Shown piece after piece: positions 26,945-38,075 of a stretch of 64,000 nucleotides of DNA. Both the position numbers and the translations under genes were made by a program. The notes below the pieces were generated by a model, which did no database searches, was not told the origin of the DNA, and saw only the letters and a program-made list of their open reading frames with translations. The stretch is from Algicola sagamiensis DSM 14643 (lineage in GTDB: Bacteria > Pseudomonadota > Gammaproteobacteria > Enterobacterales > Alteromonadaceae): NCBI RefSeq assembly GCF_000374485.1, contig NZ_KB894502.1, positions 1 to 64,000 on the forward strand. Reading direction: 5' to 3'. The first letter of the stretch is position 1; every line of letters begins with the position of its first letter.

Positions 26945-27577
26945 ATGAACCCAGTCAATCTGACAAGTGCTTGGACAAGGCTATTGACAATATCCCATGT
27001 GATGCATGCTGAGATAGCCACTCCTTATTTTGATCGGCTGGTTGATGCCTACCGTGAACCACATCGGCATTATCATACTTTAAGCCATATTTCCCAAATG
27101 CTTTCGTTTTTACAAGAAGCTAGGGTAGAAGATCCGGCTGCACTTTGGGCTGTATGGTATCACGATTATGTTTATAAACCCGGTCGTAAAACGAATGAAA
27201 AAAAAAGCGCAGTTCAGTGTATCCAAGTGATGGAAAGGCTTGGTATTGATAAGCTCATATGTGAAAGCGCCTTTCAAATAATATTGGCGACGAAAAATCA
27301 TCAACCGACAGAAAGTCGAGATGAAGCAATGTTATCCGTTCTCGACGCAGATATGGCAATTCTTGGGCAAACAAGAGATGAATATGAGCAATACGCTGTG
27401 GCAGTACGAAAAGAGTTTGTGCATGTACCGAAATTCTTGTACCAAAGAGGTCGAGTCCAGTTCTTACGAGAAGTTCTATCCCTTACAAGTATTTATCATA
27501 CCGATTGGTTTCGAGCACAATTTGAAGCACAAGCAAGGCTGAATATTCAAGCAGAACTTCAAAGTTTGACAGATTAG
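26945..27577 (+). CDS. HD superfamily predicted metal-dependent phosphohydrolase
   Basis: A 210-residue cytoplasmic protein. HYHTLSHISQML supplies the first His, WYHDYVY the HD pair and VLDADMAILG the final Asp, so the metal set of the HD fold is complete. Relatives are uncharacterised predicted HD hydrolases. The C-terminal region, YAVAVRKEFVHVPKFLYQRGR, is conserved in the family. It is divergent from ompW. The downstream binding-protein gene starts 48 bp later, possibly cotranscribed. Substrate unknown. Confidence 0.85.
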   Translation: MNPVNLTSAWTRLLTISHVMHAEIATPYFDRLVDAYREPHRHYHTLSHISQMLSFLQEARVEDPAALWAVWYHDYVYKPGRKTNEKKSAVQCIQVMERLGIDKLICESAFQIILATKNHQPTESRDEAMLSVLDADMAILGQTRDEYEQYAVAVRKEFVHVPKFLYQRGRVQFLREVLSLTSIYHTDWFRAQFEAQARLNIQAELQSLTD

Positions 27578-27625
27578 AGCCACTTGCTTACTGTCTAGAC
27601 AGGTTGTGATAAATGGCAGAAACCT

Positions 27626-28384
27626 TTGCGCCTCAGTGTCATTATTTTTGTTTTCTTATCGTATTCACTTCAAGCCGATGTGATCCAGGTGGCGGTTGGT
27701 GATTGGTGTCCTTATGTGTGTAACCCAGAACGGGAACAGGGGAGGCAAGGGTATATACCTGAGCTCCTTCAACAAGTGTTTGAAGCACATCAACATCGTA
27801 TTGAATTCAAAGTGATCCCCTTTGGCCGGGCAATTCAACTGGCTCGTACTGGGAAAATCCACGCACATTCAGGTCTGTATCGCTCAGATGCACCCGATCT
27901 AATTTTTCCATCAATCCCACAAGGTGTGAGTACGAATTACTTTTTTCTGCATAAAGATCGGGTATGGGAATATCGTGATGAAGCGTCATTGCTTCAATTG
28001 AAGGACCTTGGACTGATGCAAGACTTTACCTATGAAAAAGAAATCGAAATATTCCGAAGAAGGCACTCGAATCGAATTATATTCTTATCTGGTGATAAGC
28101 CTTTGCTGAGATATTTTCAAATGATGGCCAAACACCGCATATACGCAATTTATGAAGATCGCTGGGTTGGAAACTATTACCTCAAAAGCCTGGGACTAAA
28201 GCAACTCATTCGAGAAGCTGGATCGATTGGTATCAAAAATCAGGTATTTGTTGCCTTCTCTCCAAAAATTCCAGAGTCGAAGGCGTATGCAAAAATACTT
28301 GCTGATGGGATTAATTATTTGAGACAGTCAGGGAAATTGAAAGTGATTTTAGATGAATACGGAATGCAGGATTGGGTGGAGTAG
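27626..28384 (+). CDS. Orphan periplasmic binding protein, divergent SBP family 3-like
   Basis: A 252-residue secreted protein with a short signal peptide (to about residue 17, SLQA). It has the family opening IQVAVGDWCPYVC, with two Cys four residues apart (28 and 32) that could form a disulfide. PFGRAIQLARTG (PFGRA at 65-69) follows, and the C-terminal helix is YLRQSGKLKVILDEY. The Arg of the amino-acid-binding TxxR motif is not obvious. The only in-frame start codon is a TTG at 27626; upstream the frame reaches a stop at 27596-27598, so translation may be weak or the start unusual. No permease is adjacent. Confidence 0.75.
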   Translation: MRLSVIIFVFLSYSLQADVIQVAVGDWCPYVCNPEREQGRQGYIPELLQQVFEAHQHRIEFKVIPFGRAIQLARTGKIHAHSGLYRSDAPDLIFPSIPQGVSTNYFFLHKDRVWEYRDEASLLQLKDLGLMQDFTYEKEIEIFRRRHSNRIIFLSGDKPLLRYFQMMAKHRIYAIYEDRWVGNYYLKSLGLKQLIREAGSIGIKNQVFVAFSPKIPESKAYAKILADGINYLRQSGKLKVILDEYGMQDWVE

Positions 28385-28418
28385 GGCTAAGATAATCAAC
28401 TTCCCGAAGTCTGGATCT

Positions 28419-28439
28419 GTTTTACCACAGTTTTACCAC
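28419..28439. repeat. Tandem direct repeat near the tRNA-Val 3' end
   Basis: Two copies of GTTTTACCAC (28419-28428 and 28430-28439) with 11-bp spacing, plus an inverted partial copy GTAAAAC (28491-28497) touching the tRNA CCA end. The layout resembles arm-type integrase sites beside a tRNA attachment site, but no integrase gene remains. Confidence 0.5.
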
Positions 28440-28497
28440 CGGGTTTTTCTGGTATTTGAAATGATGATTATAAGTGATTGAATATGAAGGGTAAAAC

Positions 28498-28574
<77 letters not shown>

Positions 28575-28692
28575 ATCATAAGCGGTGAAGCATGTTTGCT
28601 TCGGATGCGCGCATATTAACGATGGCGAAGGGGGATTGCAACCTTTTCGGGAGAAAAAGTTATATGTATCGGTTTGTTCGCACAGAAACCGC

Positions 28693-29727
28693 TCATATTG
28701 GTGTGAGATTACACGATTGGAAGAACCCTTGCCACCAAGTCACATGTTTTTTTGCTTCCTGACGCAGTTTTCGCTCATGGGAGTCTGGGTGGATAAAAAT
28801 GTTTCGGACATAATCTTGAAATGGTTCAGGGATCCCTGCTTGCATGTAAACTGCTTCAATATATGGGTGTGTCATATAACTCAGCCGATCAAGCTGTGCT
28901 AAATAGGGCTGCACCTGACCAATATAGAACTTTCGAAAGACATTTTGCAGATACAACTGATGTTTTCTCGGCTTTTGGCCTTTTCTACAATATGCAATTT
29001 CCTTGTGTTGAATGAGAGATTGGTTGATTTGGTGAAGAATATGTGCTGATTTGCGTAAACTGGTCATCAAGGAAGGAAGAAATGCGCTATGACTCATATT
29101 AGAAATCTGTTGTTCAATCGTATGAATCGAAATATGCTGGATCTTGCCTTTCTCGATCGCCTTCGATTGTTCGATAAAAAACATCATACTATCGACCCAA
29201 AGACTCCTATCTGCACCAGCTTCTTTACCGGGTTGTATCTCATTCATACCGCTAAACCATAAGTGATATAGCCCTTTATCTGTGAGCATCATATTTTGAA
29301 AGTGAAGGTGTATCTCTTGCTTCTTTTTTTCAACGATAGGATGTAATAGCTGGTACTTTTTGTCAGCAGGCGGATATACATTGAGACACTGTGTTGCTGC
29401 TTGAATAAAACTTGCTTCATAAATGAATCGTTGAGAGGGGGTATAGACTTTGCCGAGAGAACTGTTTTTCTCACCGATGAGTTGGTCAAGGCCGCATGTG
29501 CGAAATGATATCGCTTCTAATAACGAAATTTTAAATGTTGTAGTGTTTTGGGAAAGCTCTCTTACGCCAGGAAGTGAAGGTGTATCTTCATGTTGGAAGT
29601 CAATGGTTGGTTTGTCCAACACATTCATCAATCGATGCCCATACTCTTCAAGAATTGCCTTACTGGGTGGTTGATTGCACCCAGTAAGTATCAAGATAGA
29701 TAAACCGATGAGATGAAAATGTCTCAA
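28693..29727 (-). CDS. DUF3080 family lipoprotein
   Basis: A 344-residue protein with a lipoprotein signal peptide: hydrophobic LIGLSILI followed by lipobox LTGC (Cys17). Asn follows the Cys, so outer-membrane sorting is likely. The body is mostly helical, with LSLLEAISFRTCGLDQLIGEKNSSLGKV-type conserved blocks and a C-terminal WWQGFFQ, matching DUF3080 proteins of gammaproteobacteria. Function is unknown. The start is 3 bp after the stop of the MATE pump gene, so the two form an operon. Confidence 0.8.
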   Translation of the reverse strand: MRHFHLIGLSILILTGCNQPPSKAILEEYGHRLMNVLDKPTIDFQHEDTPSLPGVRELSQNTTTFKISLLEAISFRTCGLDQLIGEKNSSLGKVYTPSQRFIYEASFIQAATQCLNVYPPADKKYQLLHPIVEKKKQEIHLHFQNMMLTDKGLYHLWFSGMNEIQPGKEAGADRSLWVDSMMFFIEQSKAIEKGKIQHISIHTIEQQISNMSHSAFLPSLMTSLRKSAHILHQINQSLIQHKEIAYCRKGQKPRKHQLYLQNVFRKFYIGQVQPYLAQLDRLSYMTHPYIEAVYMQAGIPEPFQDYVRNIFIHPDSHERKLRQEAKKHVTWWQGFFQSCNLTPI

Positions 29728-29730
29728 ATA

Positions 29731-31110
29731 TTATGTCCTTTCTATTGTTTCTTGCTGGATAGCAAACTCAGGCTCTTTCAGGATGCGACGAAGCTGCCAG
29801 CTTAAGAGTACAGCGGCGACCGTTAAACCAACGACAATCCCAATCCAAAAGCCTTTCGCACCGAGTGGCTCCGCAACGAAATAAGTTGTGAGTCCTAATC
29901 CATAGCCAAGGCAGAAACCAATCGGCCAATACGCAACAAAAGTGATATAAAAAACAGATTGCGTTCTTTTTAGCCCACGAAGAACTGCGGTAGCAATCAC
30001 TTGAATCGAGTCTGAAAGTTGATAGAAACACGCAATAATCAGCAAGCTGCCAGCGAGAAGGATGACATTCTGATCATTGGTGTATAACTCCGCAATCGGT
30101 TTTCTCAGCAAAATGGTGAGGAAAATCACAATGGCAGATATTATCACAGCACAAGTAAATGAACTCAGCACTGCATTTCGCATTTTGTCCATTTCATCAC
30201 GCCCAATGTAATAGCCCACTCGGATTGTTGTTGCTAAAGATAAGCTCATGGGGATCATATAGACCAAAGTACTAAAGTTCGCTGCAATCAAGTGGCTCGC
30301 AACGATATCAGCACCAAGCGGTGCAATCAGGATAGGGATACAACAGAATAATGCGACTTCAAATAAAACAGCAAATGCAATGGGTGTTCCAATTCGGAAA
30401 ATCTGAGACTGGATCTCGCGGACAGGCTTTTGCCAATTTTTGAGAAATTGATATTTATTGAGGCGGGGCGAGATTTGAGTATAAATCAACATTGAAATAA
30501 ACATTGTATAGGTGACAATTGTTGTTGCAAGGCCACATCCAGCACCACCCATTGCGGGGACTCCGAACTTCCCGTAAATCAGGATATAGTTTGCAGGAAT
30601 ATTGACGAGGATCCCAATAAAACTGATCACCATAGTTGGCTTGGTAAAACCAATGCCCTCTGAGAGATACCTGAGTAACGTAAAGCCATACGCAGCGGGA
30701 AGTCCCCAAAATACATAATCGAGATATTCCGAGGCAAGCTGACGTGTTTTATCCTCCATGTCAACCAGCGCAAGAAAATCATTCTTCCAAATAAACAATA
30801 TTGAAGAAACGACCAAAAGAAAAATAGCAGCGTAAAAGCCTTGAATAACGGTTTGGGTCACTTTATCGTGATCCTTTGCACCGTAATGATGGGAGATTAA
30901 TGAAATCATTGCGCTCAGTAATGCGGATGTTGCAATGACAACTGGCATCCAGATACTAGAGCCGATGGCAAGTGCCGCCATATCGATTGGGCTTACACCG
31001 CCAGCCATCATACTATCCACGACATTCATCATAACCTGGGTAATTTGGGCTAGAAAAATGGGTGTAGCTAATTTGAGAAGCTGTTTAGCTTCATACTGCG
31101 AAAACTTCAC
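29731..31110 (-). CDS. MATE family multidrug efflux transporter (NorM-like)
   Basis: A 459-residue inner-membrane protein with about 12 hydrophobic segments. The first contains LLKLATPIFLAQITQVMMNVVDSMMAGG, typical of NorM-type Na+- or H+-driven drug exporters, and SLATTIRVGYYIGR lies near the seventh. I chose the GTG at 31110 (VKFSQYEAK) because AGG lies 7 bp upstream and the length then equals NorM. The longer frame to 31212 adds 34 residues without membrane character. Drug specificity cannot be read from the sequence. Operon with the DUF3080 lipoprotein. Confidence 0.9.
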   Translation of the reverse strand: MKFSQYEAKQLLKLATPIFLAQITQVMMNVVDSMMAGGVSPIDMAALAIGSSIWMPVVIATSALLSAMISLISHHYGAKDHDKVTQTVIQGFYAAIFLLVVSSILFIWKNDFLALVDMEDKTRQLASEYLDYVFWGLPAAYGFTLLRYLSEGIGFTKPTMVISFIGILVNIPANYILIYGKFGVPAMGGAGCGLATTIVTYTMFISMLIYTQISPRLNKYQFLKNWQKPVREIQSQIFRIGTPIAFAVLFEVALFCCIPILIAPLGADIVASHLIAANFSTLVYMIPMSLSLATTIRVGYYIGRDEMDKMRNAVLSSFTCAVIISAIVIFLTILLRKPIAELYTNDQNVILLAGSLLIIACFYQLSDSIQVIATAVLRGLKRTQSVFYITFVAYWPIGFCLGYGLGLTTYFVAEPLGAKGFWIGIVVGLTVAAVLLSWQLRRILKEPEFAIQQETIERT

Positions 31111-31361
31111 TTGGAACCTCAAAATAATCAGACATACAGTGAAAGTTGAGCGTTGATGACACTGCTCAAATAGTGAAGCATGCATGCTACGCCTCTTCAA
31201 AAGAAAAGTCATTACCTAGGCGTTGGATTTCATTCTAAAGAATGAGTGTTGATTCAGAGGTATTTCTCGCGGTGGAGAAAGCGGTTTGGAACACATGAAA
31301 AAGCAAGCGTGAAGTTATCTCTGAACTATACTGTGGAAAAATACAAATAAGGCTGATGGTT

Positions 31362-32135
31362 ATGACACGAAATATTGCGACATTATTCCTGATAACGAGT
31401 AGTTTTTTGATAGCAAGTATTCACGCTACCCCTATTTCAATCATTGGGGATGATAGCTACCCACCATATTCATTTAAGTCGAACAAAGGGCTTGATGGTA
31501 TTTATACAGAAATCATTAAAGAAGCACTTAAAAAGTTGCCAGAGCACAAAGCTGAACTCAAAGGTCTTCCTTGGAAGCGCGGATTAGCCGATTTGGAAAG
31601 TGGTTCAATTAATGCCTTATTTCCACCTTATAAAAGGGAAAAAGAAAGACCTTATATGGTTTACTCTGTGCCGATATTCGAAGAAAAAGTCGTTATATTT
31701 TGTAATGATAAATATGTCAAAGATAATGCAAAATTTCCTGATGATTTTAAGGGATTGAAGTTTGGATTAAACTTAGGCTTCTTGCTGACGGATGCCTTCA
31801 ACAAAGCAAGAACAGATAAAGTCATCAAAGTTCAAGAAAGTAAAGGCAGTTATGGGAATGTCAAAAAGCTCGTGACTGGCCGTATTGATTGTTATATCAA
31901 TGATAGGTATGCCATATTCCATGAACTCAAGCGTTTGAAAGCGGAGGGGGTTTATAAAGGGAGTGGTGTCAAAGAAGCATTAGTCATGAAGTCTGAGTGG
32001 GGCTATCTTGCTTATACCGCTTCTAAACAAGATGCAGAACCCGTTAAATCTTTCCGACCTGCCTTTGATAAAGTGATTGAAGAAATGAAGAAGTCAGGTG
32101 AAATTCAAAAGATTGCTAAGAAATATACAGAATAA
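31362..32135 (+). CDS. Orphan periplasmic binding protein, SBP family 3-like
   Basis: A 257-residue secreted protein (signal peptide MTRNIATLFLITSSFLIASIHA). It has ISIIGDDSYPPYSF, GLPWKRGLADLESG (PWKRG at 70-74), REKERPYMVYSVPIFEEK, FKGLKFGLNLGF and the C-terminal MKKSGEIQKIAKKY typical of amino-acid-type binding proteins. No transporter genes lie nearby. The ATG at 31362 is better spaced from AAGG than the ATG two codons earlier. It is followed by a bidirectional terminator. One of six similar single genes in the window. Confidence 0.85.
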   Translation: MTRNIATLFLITSSFLIASIHATPISIIGDDSYPPYSFKSNKGLDGIYTEIIKEALKKLPEHKAELKGLPWKRGLADLESGSINALFPPYKREKERPYMVYSVPIFEEKVVIFCNDKYVKDNAKFPDDFKGLKFGLNLGFLLTDAFNKARTDKVIKVQESKGSYGNVKKLVTGRIDCYINDRYAIFHELKRLKAEGVYKGSGVKEALVMKSEWGYLAYTASKQDAEPVKSFRPAFDKVIEEMKKSGEIQKIAKKYTE

Positions 32136-32148
32136 GATCTAAGTAATT

Positions 32149-32183
32149 GAGAAAAGTCGTACGGTTATCCGACGACTTTTCTC
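32149..32183. terminator. Bidirectional terminator between convergent genes
   Basis: A perfect 12-bp stem, GAGAAAAGTCGT (32149-32160) with ACGACTTTTCTC (32172-32183), separates the binding-protein gene and convergent metK. Confidence 0.7.
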
Positions 32184-32193
32184 ATGCAATTGT

Positions 32194-33336
32194 TTAACCT
32201 TGGCGAAGCAAATCTGCTTTGTCCGTTTTTTCCCATGGGAATTCTTCACGACCAAAATGACCGTATGCCGCTGTTGGCTGGTAGATTGGGCGTTCTAAAG
32301 AAAGCATTTCGATAAGGCCGTATGGTCTTAAGTCAAAGTGCTCTCGGATTAAAGTAATGAGGTGATCGTCTGAGACTTTACCTGTGCCGAATGTTTCTAC
32401 GCTAATTGAGGTCGGCTCTGCGACACCAATTGCATATGACACTTGGATTTCACAACGGTCAGCCAGTCCTGCTGCAACAATATTCTTCGCAACATAACGT
32501 GCTGCGTAAGCTGCTGAACGGTCAACTTTTGAAGGATCTTTACCTGAGAAAGCGCCGCCACCATGACGTGCCATACCACCATATGTATCAACGATGATCT
32601 TACGACCTGTCAGACCACAGTCACCCATTGGTCCACCAATGACGAATCGACCTGTTGGGTTGATGAAGAATTTTGTTTCTTTTCTGATCCACTCTTCAGG
32701 AAGAACTGGCTTGATGATGGTCTCCATCACGGCTTCTTGTAGATCGCTTTGTGAAACACTGCCACAGTGCTGAGTGGAAAGGACTACAGCGTCAATGCCA
32801 ACTGGTTGATTGTCTTCATAGACAAATGTGACCTGACTTTTTGCATCAGGACGGAGCCAAGGTAACATGCCATTCTTACGGACTTCAGCTTGACGCTTCA
32901 CAAGGCGGTGTGAATAAGTGATTGGTGCAGGCATTAAAACATCAGTCTCGTTGCTTGCATATCCGAACATGAGACCTTGGTCACCAGCGCCTTGTTCTCT
33001 AGGGTCGGTTTTATCAACGCCTTGATTAATATCTGGAGATTGTTTACCAATTGCATTCAAGACAGCGCATGAATCTGCATCGAACCCCATATCTGAGTGC
33101 GTATAACCAATTTCACGAACTGTTTTACGTGTGAGCTCTTCAATATCAACCCAAGCACTTGTCGTGATCTCACCACCAACGATGACCATACCTGTCTTAA
33201 CATAGGACTCACAGGCTACACGTGCTTTCGGATCTTGCTCAAGGATTGCGTCTAATACAGCATCAGATATTTGGTCGGCTATTTTATCCGGGTGTCCCTC
33301 GGAAACTGATTCAGAAGTAAATAAGTGTTGTGACAT
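32194..33336 (-). CDS. metK: S-adenosylmethionine synthetase
   Basis: A 380-residue cytoplasmic enzyme making S-adenosylmethionine from methionine and ATP. Signatures are the N-terminal [17 protein letters not shown], the hexapeptide loop [12 protein letters not shown], the P-loop-like [16 protein letters not shown] and the C-terminal AYGHFGR. Length is that of the family (384 in E. coli). It is transcribed alone, divergent from tkt. No SAM riboswitch-like structure was recognised in the 5' region. Confidence 0.98.
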   Translation of the reverse strand: MSQHLFTSESVSEGHPDKIADQISDAVLDAILEQDPKARVACESYVKTGMVIVGGEITTSAWVDIEELTRKTVREIGYTHSDMGFDADSCAVLNAIGKQSPDINQGVDKTDPREQGAGDQGLMFGYASNETDVLMPAPITYSHRLVKRQAEVRKNGMLPWLRPDAKSQVTFVYEDNQPVGIDAVVLSTQHCGSVSQSDLQEAVMETIIKPVLPEEWIRKETKFFINPTGRFVIGGPMGDCGLTGRKIIVDTYGGMARHGGGAFSGKDPSKVDRSAAYAARYVAKNIVAAGLADRCEIQVSYAIGVAEPTSISVETFGTGKVSDDHLITLIREHFDLRPYGLIEMLSLERPIYQPTAAYGHFGREEFPWEKTDKADLLRQG

Positions 33337-33656
33337 AGATGAAATCTCTTATGAAAAGGCTGCCTATTGGCACACGTTCCAACAGTTCAGCATGTAGTAA
33401 ATACTGTGATTATCGGGAGTATTTTAGAGGAACTTGTAAATAAAAGTATAGAACTTTTTACTCCTAGATGGCTAAATGGGAAATTGTTGCGATAAAGTGC
33501 GTTTAAATGCTTAATGAATCAGCATGGAAGATGAAAAATAAATCGGAAATTCGTCTGACAAGAAATCAGAGAGAATTTTATTTGCGTCTCATGGGTTTTC
33601 AAGGGAGAATACATGCAATTTTTCCCCTGTTTATTTTCAGTAAGGTAGGTGTTGAT
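33337..33656. other. Divergent metK-tkt promoter region
   Basis: 320 bases between divergent genes. An in-frame upstream extension of tkt (from 33507) is open, but its residues do not resemble transketolase and the true start has its own ribosome site. No further gene is seen. Confidence 0.5.
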
Positions 33657-35648
33657 ATGACATCGCGGAAACAACTTGCCAATGCCATCAGAGCATTGAG
33701 TATGGATGCTGTTCAAAAAGCAAAATCAGGTCACCCGGGTGCACCAATGGGGATGGCTGATATTGCAGAGGTTCTCTGGCGCGACTTTATGAAGCATAAT
33801 CCGACCCACCCAGAGTGGGCTGATAGAGACCGTTTCGTTCTGTCGAATGGTCATGGTTCGATGCTTATCTATTCATTACTCCACCTTACCGGATATGACT
33901 TGCCGATGGACGAGTTGAAAAACTTCCGTCAACTTCATTCAAAAACACCGGGACACCCAGAATATGGTTATGCACCTGGCGTTGAGACAACGACTGGACC
34001 ACTCGGTCAGGGCATCACAAATGCTGTTGGAATGGCGATTGCTGAAAAATCACTCGCACATGAGTTCAACCGTGACGGCTATGAAGTCGTTGATCATTTC
34101 ACATACTGTTTCTTAGGCGATGGCTGCCTGATGGAAGGTATCTCCCACGAAGCGTGTTCACTTGCAGGTACTTTAGGCCTTGGAAAGCTGATCGCATTTT
34201 GGGACGACAATGGAATCTCCATTGATGGTGAAGTCGAAGGCTGGTTCAGCGATGATACACCAAAACGCTTTGAGTCATATGGCTGGCACGTGATCCGTGG
34301 TGTGGATGGTCACGACCCAGAAGCGGTTCGAACTGCAATTGAAGCTGCGCGTGCAGAGACAAGCAAGCCAACCATGATCTGCTGTAAGACAGTGATTGGG
34401 TATGGTTCTCCAAATAAATCGGGTAGCCATGATTGTCACGGTGCCCCACTTGGTGATGAAGAAATTGCAGCAGCAAGAGAATTCCTTGGCTGGCCACACG
34501 CACCATTTGAGATCCCATCAGAAGTTTATGCAAAGTGGGATGCGCGCGAAAAAGGGCAACAGCAAGAGTCGCAGTGGAATGAGCAATTTGCAGCTTATGC
34601 GCAAGCGCACCCGGAACTCGCGAGCGAATACAAGCGCCGGATGCAAGGCGATTTGCCTGCGGATTGGGCAGAAAAGTCAGCACAATACATTGCTGATCTA
34701 CAAGCAAACCCTGAGAAAATTGCAACACGTAAAGCATCTCAAAATTGCTTGAACGCGTTTGGTCCGTTACTTCCAGAGTTTATGGGTGGTTCTGCGGATT
34801 TGGCTGGTTCGAACCTGACAATTTGGAAGGGTTCGAAAGGCTTAACTGCGGAAGATGCAAGTGGTAATTACATCTACTACGGTGTGCGCGAGTTCGGTAT
34901 GTCTGCAATCATGAATGGTATTGCCCTTCATGGTGGTCACATTCCATACGGTGCAACATTCTTAATGTTCGTTGAGTACGCAAGAAATGCTGTACGAATG
35001 GCTGCTCTCATGAAGCAGCGCGCAATTTTTGTTTACACACACGATTCCATTGGTTTGGGTGAAGATGGCCCAACACACCAGGCAGTTGAGCAAACCGCTT
35101 CTCTTCGCCTCACACCAAACTTGATGAACTGGCGCCCATGTGACCCAGTTGAATCTGCGGTTGCATGGAAAGCAGCGATTGAACGCACAGACGGTCCTTC
35201 AACATTGATCTTCACACGTCAAGGGTTAGAGCAACAGGCGCGTACAGCACAACAGGTTGCTGATATCGCTAAAGGGGGTTATATCCTGAAAGACGCTGCG
35301 GGGACACCAGACTTGATCCTGATCGCAACTGGTTCTGAAGTCGGTATCACGATGCAGGCTGCGAAAGTCCTTGAAGAGAAAGGGCGTCAAACTCGTGTTG
35401 TATCCATGCCGTCGACAGATGTATTTGATGCGCAAGATGCAGCATATCGCGAAGCTGTACTTCCATCAGCAGTCACCAAGCGTGTGGCGGTTGAAGCAGG
35501 TATCAAAGACTTCTGGTACAAATATGTTGGCTTGAATGGCCAGATTGTCGGTATGGAAACATTCGGCGAGTCTGCGCCAGCTGGTGAATTGTTCGAGTAC
35601 TTCGGGATCACCGCTGACAAAGTTGTCGAGGCTGCTGAGTCTCTATAA
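33657..35648 (+). CDS. tkt: Transketolase
   Basis: A 663-residue thiamine-diphosphate enzyme moving two-carbon units between pentose and other sugar phosphates. It has [18 protein letters not shown], the ThDP/Mg motif [13 protein letters not shown], the [14 protein letters not shown] block and the pyrimidine-domain [18 protein letters not shown]. The ATG at 33657 gives exactly the E. coli length and has AGG 7 bp upstream; the in-frame upstream extension is not family sequence. It is the first of four carbon-metabolism genes on the plus strand, with a strong terminator after it. Confidence 0.98.
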   Translation: MTSRKQLANAIRALSMDAVQKAKSGHPGAPMGMADIAEVLWRDFMKHNPTHPEWADRDRFVLSNGHGSMLIYSLLHLTGYDLPMDELKNFRQLHSKTPGHPEYGYAPGVETTTGPLGQGITNAVGMAIAEKSLAHEFNRDGYEVVDHFTYCFLGDGCLMEGISHEACSLAGTLGLGKLIAFWDDNGISIDGEVEGWFSDDTPKRFESYGWHVIRGVDGHDPEAVRTAIEAARAETSKPTMICCKTVIGYGSPNKSGSHDCHGAPLGDEEIAAAREFLGWPHAPFEIPSEVYAKWDAREKGQQQESQWNEQFAAYAQAHPELASEYKRRMQGDLPADWAEKSAQYIADLQANPEKIATRKASQNCLNAFGPLLPEFMGGSADLAGSNLTIWKGSKGLTAEDASGNYIYYGVREFGMSAIMNGIALHGGHIPYGATFLMFVEYARNAVRMAALMKQRAIFVYTHDSIGLGEDGPTHQAVEQTASLRLTPNLMNWRPCDPVESAVAWKAAIERTDGPSTLIFTRQGLEQQARTAQQVADIAKGGYILKDAAGTPDLILIATGSEVGITMQAAKVLEEKGRQTRVVSMPSTDVFDAQDAAYREAVLPSAVTKRVAVEAGIKDFWYKYVGLNGQIVGMETFGESAPAGELFEYFGITADKVVEAAESL

Positions 35649-35652
35649 TTCT

Positions 35653-35678
35653 AAAAGGCGCTTTCGGGCGCCTTTTTT
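35653..35678 (+). terminator. Rho-independent terminator after tkt
   Basis: AAAAGGCGC (35653-35661) pairs with GCGCCTTTT (35668-35676) and is followed by further T residues. It separates tkt from epd, perhaps with partial read-through. Confidence 0.85.
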
Positions 35679-35705
35679 GAATCTGATTTGATCAAAAAAG
35701 ATATC

Positions 35706-36716
35706 ATGACGATAAGAATAGCAATTAATGGATTTGGCCGAATTGGACGCAATGTCCTTCGGGCGTTGTATGAATCCGGAAGAAATCAAGATATTCGTGT
35801 TGTTGCGATCAACGAATTAGCTGAGCCGGAAGGGATTGTCCACCTACTTAAATACGACACATCTCATGGGCGTTTTCCTTTTCCGGTCGAATGGGAAAAT
35901 CAGCATATCACCGTTGCGGGTGACGAAATTCGTTTATTTCATGAAGACTCCCCAAAGACACTACCATGGTCGGAACTTGATGTAGATATTGTTCTTGAGT
36001 GCACGGGTGTATTTTCATCAAGAGCAGATGCGGGGCTTCATATCGCTGCAGGTGCCAAAAAGGTGCTGTTTTCTCATCCCGCTGCACCGGATATGGACGC
36101 GACTGTGATATACGGGATCAATCATAAATCACTTCAGGATGAACATTGTATTGTCTCAAATGGTTCCTGCACGACAAACTGTAGTGTTCCAGTGATCCAT
36201 GCTTTGGATGAAGCATTTGGTGTGGAGAGCGGTGCGATCACAACCATTCATGCATCCATGCATGACCAGCAAGTGATTGACGCATACCATAAAGATTTAC
36301 GTCGAACGCGTGCGGCGAGCCAATCGATTATTCCAGTTGATACCCGTTTAGCAAAAGGGATTGAACGTATTCTTCCTCATTTAGAAGGGCGCTTCGAAGC
36401 GATTTCTGTCAGAGTGCCGACGGTGAATGTCACGGCAATGGACTTGAGTTTAACATTGCATAAGGATGTGACCCTTGAAGATGTCAATCGAACATTGCAA
36501 CAAGCCTGCTCCGGTGATCTCTCAAACATTATGAGTATGACGTTCGATCCTCTTGTGTCGATCGATTTTAATCATGATTCCCATTCATGCATTGTTGATG
36601 GTACGCAAACCCGTGTCAGCCATAAGCGTCTGGTGAAACTTCTGGTTTGGTGTGACAACGAATGGGGGTTTGCTAATCGCATGCTCGATACAACCCAAGC
36701 CATGATGAGTTTTTAA
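35706..36716 (+). CDS. epd: Erythrose-4-phosphate dehydrogenase
   Basis: A 336-residue NAD-dependent dehydrogenase of the GAPDH fold. It has [19 protein letters not shown], the catalytic Cys in SNGSCTTNC and the conserved His. The block [23 protein letters not shown] is the mark of Epd, which makes 4-phosphoerythronate for pyridoxal phosphate synthesis, rather than of glycolytic GAPDH. The context tkt-epd-pgk-fbaA is the classical Epd neighbourhood. The ATG at 35706 is preferred to the upstream TTG. A minor GAPDH activity cannot be excluded. Confidence 0.92.
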   Translation: MTIRIAINGFGRIGRNVLRALYESGRNQDIRVVAINELAEPEGIVHLLKYDTSHGRFPFPVEWENQHITVAGDEIRLFHEDSPKTLPWSELDVDIVLECTGVFSSRADAGLHIAAGAKKVLFSHPAAPDMDATVIYGINHKSLQDEHCIVSNGSCTTNCSVPVIHALDEAFGVESGAITTIHASMHDQQVIDAYHKDLRRTRAASQSIIPVDTRLAKGIERILPHLEGRFEAISVRVPTVNVTAMDLSLTLHKDVTLEDVNRTLQQACSGDLSNIMSMTFDPLVSIDFNHDSHSCIVDGTQTRVSHKRLVKLLVWCDNEWGFANRMLDTTQAMMSF

Positions 36717-36764
36717 AAAGCAGTACGAAAACAATTTTTTAAAATGACTAATAGAGGAAATAAC

Positions 36765-37961
36765 ATGACTGTTCTTCATATGACGGATATTGACTTGCAA
36801 GGCAAGCGCGTTTTGATCCGTGAAGATCTTAATGTTCCCTTGAAAGAAGGCCGTGTTGCATCTGATGCACGGATCCTGGCTGCACTTCCAACCATTCAAC
36901 TTGCACTTGAGAAAGGTGCACAGGTGATGGTGATGTCTCACTTGGGGCGCCCAAGCGAAGGGATGGTTGATGACCAGTATTCACTTCAACCCGTTGTCAA
37001 TTACTTACAAGATACATTGGATGTCCCAGTTCGTTTGGAAAAAGACTACCTGAATGGTGTTTCTCATCAGGACAATGAAATCATTATTTTTGAAAATGTG
37101 AGATTCAACCAAGGTGAAAAAGCGAATGACGATACGCTGGCTCAACAGCTTGCTTCTTTGTGTGATGTATTCGTCATGGACGCTTTTGGCACAGCGCATC
37201 GCGCACAGGCATCGACACATGGTATTGCGAAATACGCAAAAACAGCCTGCGCAGGCCCTTTGCTTGTTGCGGAGCTAGAAGCATTATCGAAGGCTCTGGA
37301 AAAACCTGCGCGCCCAATGGTGGCTATTGTTGGTGGTTCGAAAGTCTCTACAAAGCTTCAAGTGCTGGAAACACTGTCTTCTAAAGTCGATCAGCTTGTT
37401 GTGGGCGGTGGTATCGCGAATACTTTTATTGCCGCACAAGGGCACAATGTTGGACAGTCACTTTTTGAAGATAGCCTGATCCCAGATGCAAAACGATTAA
37501 TGGAGAATGCCCAGGACATTGGGGGTGATATTCCAGTCCCTTCTGATGTGATTGTTGGCCAAGCGTTTTCTGCTGAGGCTGAAGCAATATTGAGGCCAGT
37601 TTCAGATATCCAACAAGATGATATGGTCTTTGATATTGGTCCGGATTCAGCGGAAGTTTTAGCACAGATTATCGCAAAAGCAGGCACAATCGTTTGGAAT
37701 GGTCCAGTGGGTGTGTTTGAGTTTGAGCAGTTTTCTCAAGGTACAGAAAGAGTTGCTCAGGCAATTGCTGAGAGTCGTGCATTTTCAATCGCTGGTGGTG
37801 GTGACACGCTCGCCGCAATTGATAAATACCAAATAGCAGATAAAGTTTCTTATATTTCAACAGGCGGCGGTGCTTTTCTTGAGTTTCTTGAAGGGAAGAA
37901 ACTACCGGCGGTTGAGGTGTTAGAACAACGGGCACGCGGTTCATTCGCAAGCCAACACTGA
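36765..37961 (+). CDS. pgk: Phosphoglycerate kinase
   Basis: A 398-residue glycolytic enzyme interconverting 1,3-bisphosphoglycerate and 3-phosphoglycerate with ATP formation. It has [14 protein letters not shown], the HLGRPSEG loop, [26 protein letters not shown] and the C-terminal nucleotide motif [15 protein letters not shown]. The usual length is 387-398. The ATG at 36765 has AGAGGAAATAAC upstream, a good ribosome site; the upstream in-frame start at 36744 does not. It follows epd by 48 bp in the same operon. Confidence 0.98.
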   Translation: MTVLHMTDIDLQGKRVLIREDLNVPLKEGRVASDARILAALPTIQLALEKGAQVMVMSHLGRPSEGMVDDQYSLQPVVNYLQDTLDVPVRLEKDYLNGVSHQDNEIIIFENVRFNQGEKANDDTLAQQLASLCDVFVMDAFGTAHRAQASTHGIAKYAKTACAGPLLVAELEALSKALEKPARPMVAIVGGSKVSTKLQVLETLSSKVDQLVVGGGIANTFIAAQGHNVGQSLFEDSLIPDAKRLMENAQDIGGDIPVPSDVIVGQAFSAEAEAILRPVSDIQQDDMVFDIGPDSAEVLAQIIAKAGTIVWNGPVGVFEFEQFSQGTERVAQAIAESRAFSIAGGGDTLAAIDKYQIADKVSYISTGGGAFLEFLEGKKLPAVEVLEQRARGSFASQH

Positions 37962-38075
37962 ATAGCTTTTGATTGTCGATTTTCCCGTTCATAAGAGGAA
38001 AACGGCAAAGTAGTCCATAGATAGAACATAAAACAGAGGCATTAAATTGCCTCACCCTACAATAGGAGTCCAGAA

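Noticed and set aside
33337-33656. SAM riboswitch or coding extension upstream of metK/tkt
   Set aside because: No conserved riboswitch core was recognised, and the 50-codon upstream extension of tkt is not transketolase-like.
34246-34737. 163-codon minus-strand frame inside tkt
   Set aside because: Antisense to a fully conserved transketolase; no start signals.
35706-36716. Glycolytic GAPDH instead of Epd
   Set aside because: The [20 protein letters not shown]-type block and the tkt/pgk/fbaA context favour erythrose-4-phosphate dehydrogenase.
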